64,000 bases of DNA, taken from positions 28,469 through 92,468 of the forward strand of contig CAKTZA010000004.1 in the NCBI GenBank assembly GCA_934635045.1, given 5' to 3'. How positions within the stretch are numbered: the first letter of the stretch is position 1; each line of letters opens with the position of its first letter. The notes beneath the pieces are model-generated. The model was given only the letters and a program-made list of their open reading frames with translations. It was not told the origin of the DNA and searched no databases. Positions 60,520-64,000 of the stretch are shown in pieces. A program made the position numbers and the translations under genes. This stretch comes from an uncultured Kiritimatiellota bacterium (lineage in GTDB: Bacteria; Verrucomicrobiota; Kiritimatiellia; RFP12; UBA1067).

Positions 60520-63500
60520 TCAGCGGACGACCAGCACAAGGCCCTGGCGCCTGACGAGCGCGGCCGTCACGCCGGACGCGCGAAGCCACCAGTCCCCCGG
60601 AAGCGCAACACCGTCCGCAAGGCGCAGCTCGCGATCCGCCTTCCCGTTGCGGAAAACGGCGAGCTTCACGCGACGAAGACCCTCAAGCCGAGTCGCGTCG
60701 AAATTCGCGAGCGCGATCTCGGCGCCGTCAGAGAACGTCGCGCAGTCCATGTCAACGGTCTTGACCGTCCCGGACAGCGCCGCCTCGAAATCGACCTTCA
60801 GGCCCGTCAGCGTGACCTTCGCCGGACGGGCGCCGTCGACCACCGACCCTCTGCGGCAGTCAAGCCCCGCGAATGCCTGCGCATGACCCCTGAGATTGAG
60901 CGTACCGCCGTCAAGGACAAGCTCTGACGCGGGATTGACCGCATTGTCGCAGCCAAGCGCCAGCGTCCCCTGGCGGACTGTCGTCGGCCCCGTGTAGGTC
61001 GAAGCGCACGCAAGCGTGAAGGAGCCGGAACCGGTCTTGGTCAGGCCGCCCGAAACGTTGTCCGCCAGCTCGCACGGGATCGCGGCGATGACGGTCGGAC
61101 GTCCGTTCCGCGTGCCGTAGAGGACCTCCGCAACGGCTTCGGTGTAGTTCCAGCCGGGGCTGGAGACGACGATGCCGGAGACCGTGCGCGTGGCCGAGTC
61201 GTACGCGGCATAGGCCGAGGCGCCTTGCCCGTCGCCGGCGATGCGCACCAGCGGCGCGGAGGCGAACGCCGTCGGGAGGCCCGGCCAGGCGATCCGCGAG
61301 ACGCCCTTCCCGGGCGGCGCGTCAAGCGGCACCGACGTCGCGCAGTCCGTCGACGTCTGAACCGTCATTCCGTTCGCGAACAAAGTGATGCGGTCAAGCC
61401 TGTCATACCAGGGATTCGCGGCGTCGGCGAACGCCTGCCCGTACAGGTAGTCGTTGCAGTAGACGCCGCCGTTGAAGTTGAGATACGCCTTGCCGGACGC
61501 GGCATGGCCCTTGGCTGTCACGATCAGGCCGCAGTGGATCGTGCCGCCGCTGTTCACGTTCAGCATGTTCTGAACGTCTTTCCCCGTCGTGGAGCTGCCG
61601 TACATGCCGCCGACCACGAAGTTCCGGCTGTCCGTCGCGCTCCGGATGCGCGTGACGGCCCCCGCGCCGTCAATCGTCCATGCGGCGGAGCCGCCGTCCT
61701 GGCCGCCGGCCAGGAAGACGTCCTTCCCGGGCCCTGACGACAGGAACGTGCCCGCCCTCTGGCAGAAGTGAGCAAAGCCGCCGTTCTTCGCATACAGTCC
61801 GAACGAGCCGTTTGTCTGGCTGTACAGCCCGCCGTGCTGAACGAACGCCATCAGCCCGTTGCCGCCGTAGCCAACGGTCCCGCAGCTCTCGTAGAGGCCG
61901 CCGTTCAGCTCGAAGAGGCCATGCCCGTTCACCGACCCGACGCGGACGTCTTCCCCTTCGCTCCGCACGGACCCGCCGTTCTGCACGTACGACTTCACCT
62001 GGTCGAGGTCGTCGCCGTCCGGGAATCCCATGATCCTCGCGGCCCTGACCGCGCCGCCATTGACCACCAGCCGGCCAAGGGCGCCGACTGCCACGTTCCC
62101 GGCCGTGAGGCTGCCGCCGAGCTCGACCTCCCCGTTCTGGACCGTTGTCGACGAGAGCGACGCGGACGCGCCTTCTGCCGCGCGCACGCAAAGTGGCGCC
62201 GCGCCTTCCGAGACGAACAGCGTTCCGACCGTCAGCGACTGCCCGTCCTTCAGCTCGAGGACGGCCTTTTCGGATGGCTGGGCCTGGCGAAGCGCGCCGA
62301 CCTCCGCCGATGCGGAGGAAAGCGAGATGACCTCTCCTTCGGGACCGTCGGCGGAATCGACCGAGACGAGCGCGCCAGGGCCATTCGCCACCACGCCGCC
62401 GCGCGCGTCGATCGACTGGTCGGCGACGCGCAAGTCCATCGTGCCGACTTCACCGGACGGCCCGACGAACGCCTTCGCGCCGTTCACCGTGATCCAGTCC
62501 GGCGCCTCGCCCGCAGAGAGCCCCGCAAGCCTGATGCGCCCCTTTGACAGGACGACGTTCAAGACCGCGCCGTCTGCCGAGCAGGCGCCCACGTCAACCG
62601 TCACGCCGTCCTCGACGACAACGGTCGAACGTCCGGCGGGAAGCGTCAGCTTGCCGACGGAACGCCGGGCGGACGTCTCGCCGGGCCTAAGGGAAAACGC
62701 CGTGACCACGCCCGGCTTCGGGAGGAGCGCGTTCGGGACGTCCGTCGCGATCGCGAACGCCCCGCCTTGCAGCGAAAGGCCGCCCGTGCCCGAAATGGCG
62801 CTTTCGACCCTGAACGTGCCGGAGCCTTCGTTGGCCAGGCAGCCGTCTTTCGTGAGGACGAGCGGCTGGGTGAGCGTGTCGCCAGGGCCGACATAGACAA
62901 GACGGCAGCCCTTCAGCCCCCATTCGATCGCACAGCCCTTGCCCGTGGGGCCTGCGGCCTCCGCCGTCCCGAACGAAGGGACTGCCAGGTCCCTGGCCGT
63001 GCCGCCTTCATGGAAGCGGATCGTCCCGGTGATCTCGTTGTCCCCGCTGAAGCTATACCGTGTCGCGTTCCAGAAGCCCAACGTGACCATGCCGCCGGGG
63101 ATGCGGCGGATCGAACAGTCGATCGTCACCGCGCCGCTGACCCCGGGCCAGCCCAAGTAGCAGCCGGCGTTCACGTCAGAAGACGAGAGGTTCAGCTCGC
63201 CTTCGCCGGACAGCCAGAGCTCGTCGCCGTCCGCTCTCAAGTTGAAGACCTGTGCCGCGTTGGAGGTCGTGAGGATGCAGCCCGCGTTCACCTGAACGTG
63301 CTGCCGGTCGCCCTTCCCTGACGTGGAAATCAAGTAGAACGTCCCGCTCGCGGCAAATTCCAGCTTGGCGCCCTCGTCCTGGCAGAGGCGAAGGTGGGTT
63401 CCCCCGCCCGAGACCGAGTCCCGTCCCATCTTCACGACATCGCCCGAGCCGTGAAAATAGATTTCCCACGGGCCAAGCCAGCCGGTCACGCCGGTCACGG

Positions 63501-63924
63501 GGCCGTCGTAAGCGTAGATGACCAGCGGCTCAGGCGAGTCGTTGGACACGTGGACGGCCGCCGCCACCTGTTCGGCGCAGTCATAGCACAGCGTCGCCTT
63601 GACCGTCTGCCGGCGAACGACCGTCGCGCCAACGGAAACCCGGCCGCCCTGGTCGAGGACCAGCTTCTGGCCGGTCGACGTGCCGAACACGAGCGACGGC
63701 GCAGCCTCGCCGGAGACGGCGATCTCCGCAACCGCCGACATCCCGTCGAGGTCAATCGTGGCGTGAGAGGTCTCGCGGTCGAACAGAGCCCTCTCCCCGC
63801 TTCCCGGCACCCGGTTCTCAAGCCAGTTCCCGGGGTCTGTCCAGGCGGCGCTCTTCGCGCCCGTCCAGATGGAATCCGCGTGCGCGGACATCGTCAGCGC
63901 CACGGCCAGCGTGCCGACGGCGAT
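60520..63924 (-). CDS. Autotransporter-type beta-strand surface protein, 5' end cut by group II intron
   Basis: About 1135 codons are open up to the intron boundary at 63924. The first readable residues, IAVGTLAVALTMSAHADS, are the hydrophobic core and cleavage region of a signal peptide whose basic start lies in the missing 5' exon. The alternative GTG at 63903 would leave no usable export signal. The mature protein starts IWTGAKSAAWTDPGNWLENR, the typical opening of autotransporter-associated beta-strand proteins, and carries repeats such as VSGTGGLSLQGGAF and GNVSGGLTKTGSGSFTLACAST, TYTGPTTVRQGTLALG. It ends GLVLVVR. A structural or adhesive surface role is expected. It heads the operon with the genes at 58864 and 57294. 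Confidence 0.78.
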   Translation of the reverse strand: MAVGTLAVALTMSAHADSIWTGAKSAAWTDPGNWLENRVPGSGERALFDRETSHATIDLDGMSAVAEIAVSGEAAPSLVFGTSTGQKLVLDQGGRVSVGATVVRRQTVKATLCYDCAEQVAAAVHVSNDSPEPLVIYAYDGPVTGVTGWLGPWEIYFHGSGDVVKMGRDSVSGGGTHLRLCQDEGAKLEFAASGTFYLISTSGKGDRQHVQVNAGCILTTSNAAQVFNLRADGDELWLSGEGELNLSSSDVNAGCYLGWPGVSGAVTIDCSIRRIPGGMVTLGFWNATRYSFSGDNEITGTIRFHEGGTARDLAVPSFGTAEAAGPTGKGCAIEWGLKGCRLVYVGPGDTLTQPLVLTKDGCLANEGSGTFRVESAISGTGGLSLQGGAFAIATDVPNALLPKPGVVTAFSLRPGETSARRSVGKLTLPAGRSTVVVEDGVTVDVGACSADGAVLNVVLSKGRIRLAGLSAGEAPDWITVNGAKAFVGPSGEVGTMDLRVADQSIDARGGVVANGPGALVSVDSADGPEGEVISLSSASAEVGALRQAQPSEKAVLELKDGQSLTVGTLFVSEGAAPLCVRAAEGASASLSSTTVQNGEVELGGSLTAGNVAVGALGRLVVNGGAVRAARIMGFPDGDDLDQVKSYVQNGGSVRSEGEDVRVGSVNGHGLFELNGGLYESCGTVGYGGNGLMAFVQHGGLYSQTNGSFGLYAKNGGFAHFCQRAGTFLSSGPGKDVFLAGGQDGGSAAWTIDGAGAVTRIRSATDSRNFVVGGMYGSSTTGKDVQNMLNVNSGGTIHCGLIVTAKGHAASGKAYLNFNGGVYCNDYLYGQAFADAANPWYDRLDRITLFANGMTVQTSTDCATSVPLDAPPGKGVSRIAWPGLPTAFASAPLVRIAGDGQGASAYAAYDSATRTVSGIVVSSPGWNYTEAVAEVLYGTRNGRPTVIAAIPCELADNVSGGLTKTGSGSFTLACASTYTGPTTVRQGTLALGCDNAVNPASELVLDGGTLNLRGHAQAFAGLDCRRGSVVDGARPAKVTLTGLKVDFEAALSGTVKTVDMDCATFSDGAEIALANFDATRLEGLRRVKLAVFRNGKADRELRLADGVALPGDWWLRASGVTAALVRRQGLVLVVR

Positions 63925-64000
63925 GTAGAGTAGAGACCCACGCCTCGGCTTCGCCGATGCGACTTCCCCCTCATCAAACCGGACGTGCGGATTTCCCGCA
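63925..64000 (-). mobile_element. Group II intron 3' end (domains V-VI), continuing beyond the window
   Basis: On the minus strand: TGCGGGAAATCCGCA hairpin (domain V tip), CGTCCGGTTT (3' strand of domain V), GAGGGGGAAGTCGC, the TCGGCGAAGCCGA hairpin of domain VI, and GGTCTCTACTCTAC at the 3' splice site, directly followed by ATCGCCGTC of the surface-protein gene. The rest of the intron, including any LtrA-type reverse transcriptase, would lie beyond 64000. A truncated homologous copy is at 7276-7340. Confidence 0.72.

Noticed and set aside
1..64000. tRNA, rRNA or prophage genes
   Set aside because: By eye I found no convincing tRNA T-arm sequences, rRNA segments, integrases or phage structural genes; a covariance-model scan would be the decisive test.

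Overview
The window looks like a chromosomal segment of a GC-rich, Gram-negative, carbohydrate-degrading bacterium. The best guess is a gut or sediment member of the Kiritimatiellota/Verrucomicrobiota-Lentisphaerota group. This rests on the dense set of secreted glycoside hydrolases, autotransporter-type beta-strand and beta-helix surface proteins, eight-base-periodic intergenic repeats and group II intron traces. The assignment is an inference, because there is no rRNA or other marker gene in the window. Almost all genes are on the minus strand. The plus-strand exceptions are three regulators and one broken sensor kinase.

Layout. 1-7272: a secreted enzyme operon (GH127 arabinofuranosidase-like, CBM9/glycosidase-like, glycosidase-like) divergent from an AraC regulator at 7469. 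8334-13438: SGNH lipoprotein, RlmI rRNA methyltransferase, a membrane protein and a secreted esterase. 13461-16680: a lower-GC cassette of secreted proteins, including an HExxH protein and a remnant of a second copy. 16791-17822: dihydroorotase. 18096-22638: GH78-like and six-hairpin glycosidases. 22702-27567: a second lower-GC block with two secreted proteins and a restriction-modification system whose methyltransferase is fused to a GC-rich N-terminal domain. 27586-36418: two paralogous clan-A glycosidases, a GH2 enzyme and a serine hydrolase. 36663-42945: a beta-helix surface protein behind a G14 tract, and a GH42-like chimera. 42942-45562: decayed genes (SGNH fragment, unknown enzyme, histidine kinase) next to an intact response regulator. 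45549-46428: an AbiEii-type toxin-antitoxin pair. 46508-52723: SDR, GH10, quinone reductase, MFS and type I dehydroquinase genes. 52724-54170: repeat-rich DNA with a truncated PIN toxin and its antitoxin. 54171-57226: a XylR-like regulator and an AAA-ATPase/PD-(D/E)xK protein. 57294-63924: an operon of GH39, an unknown secreted protein and a beta-strand surface protein whose 5' end is cut by a group II intron that runs off the window.

How it fits together. The enzymes (GH127, GH78, GH2, GH10, GH39, GH42-like) suggest degradation of arabinose-, rhamnose- and xylose-containing plant polysaccharides or mucin-like glycans. The AraC and XylR-like regulators are plausible local controllers. Two start modes are visible. 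Many housekeeping and defence genes have an extended -10 (TGnTATAAT) 6-10 bases before the start codon and no Shine-Dalgarno, implying leaderless or near-leaderless mRNAs. Many secreted-enzyme genes have good purine-rich ribosome binding sites.

The most unusual features are (1) a family of palindromes built from 8-base units (CACGGAGn, CGCAGAGn, CGCAAAGn) that sit directly 3' of genes and rewrite the C-termini of at least four of them; (2) group II intron 3' ends placed immediately before signal-peptide coding sequences; (3) recurrent extended -10/leaderless starts; (4) the methyltransferase fusion; and (5) the duplicated HExxH secreted cassette.
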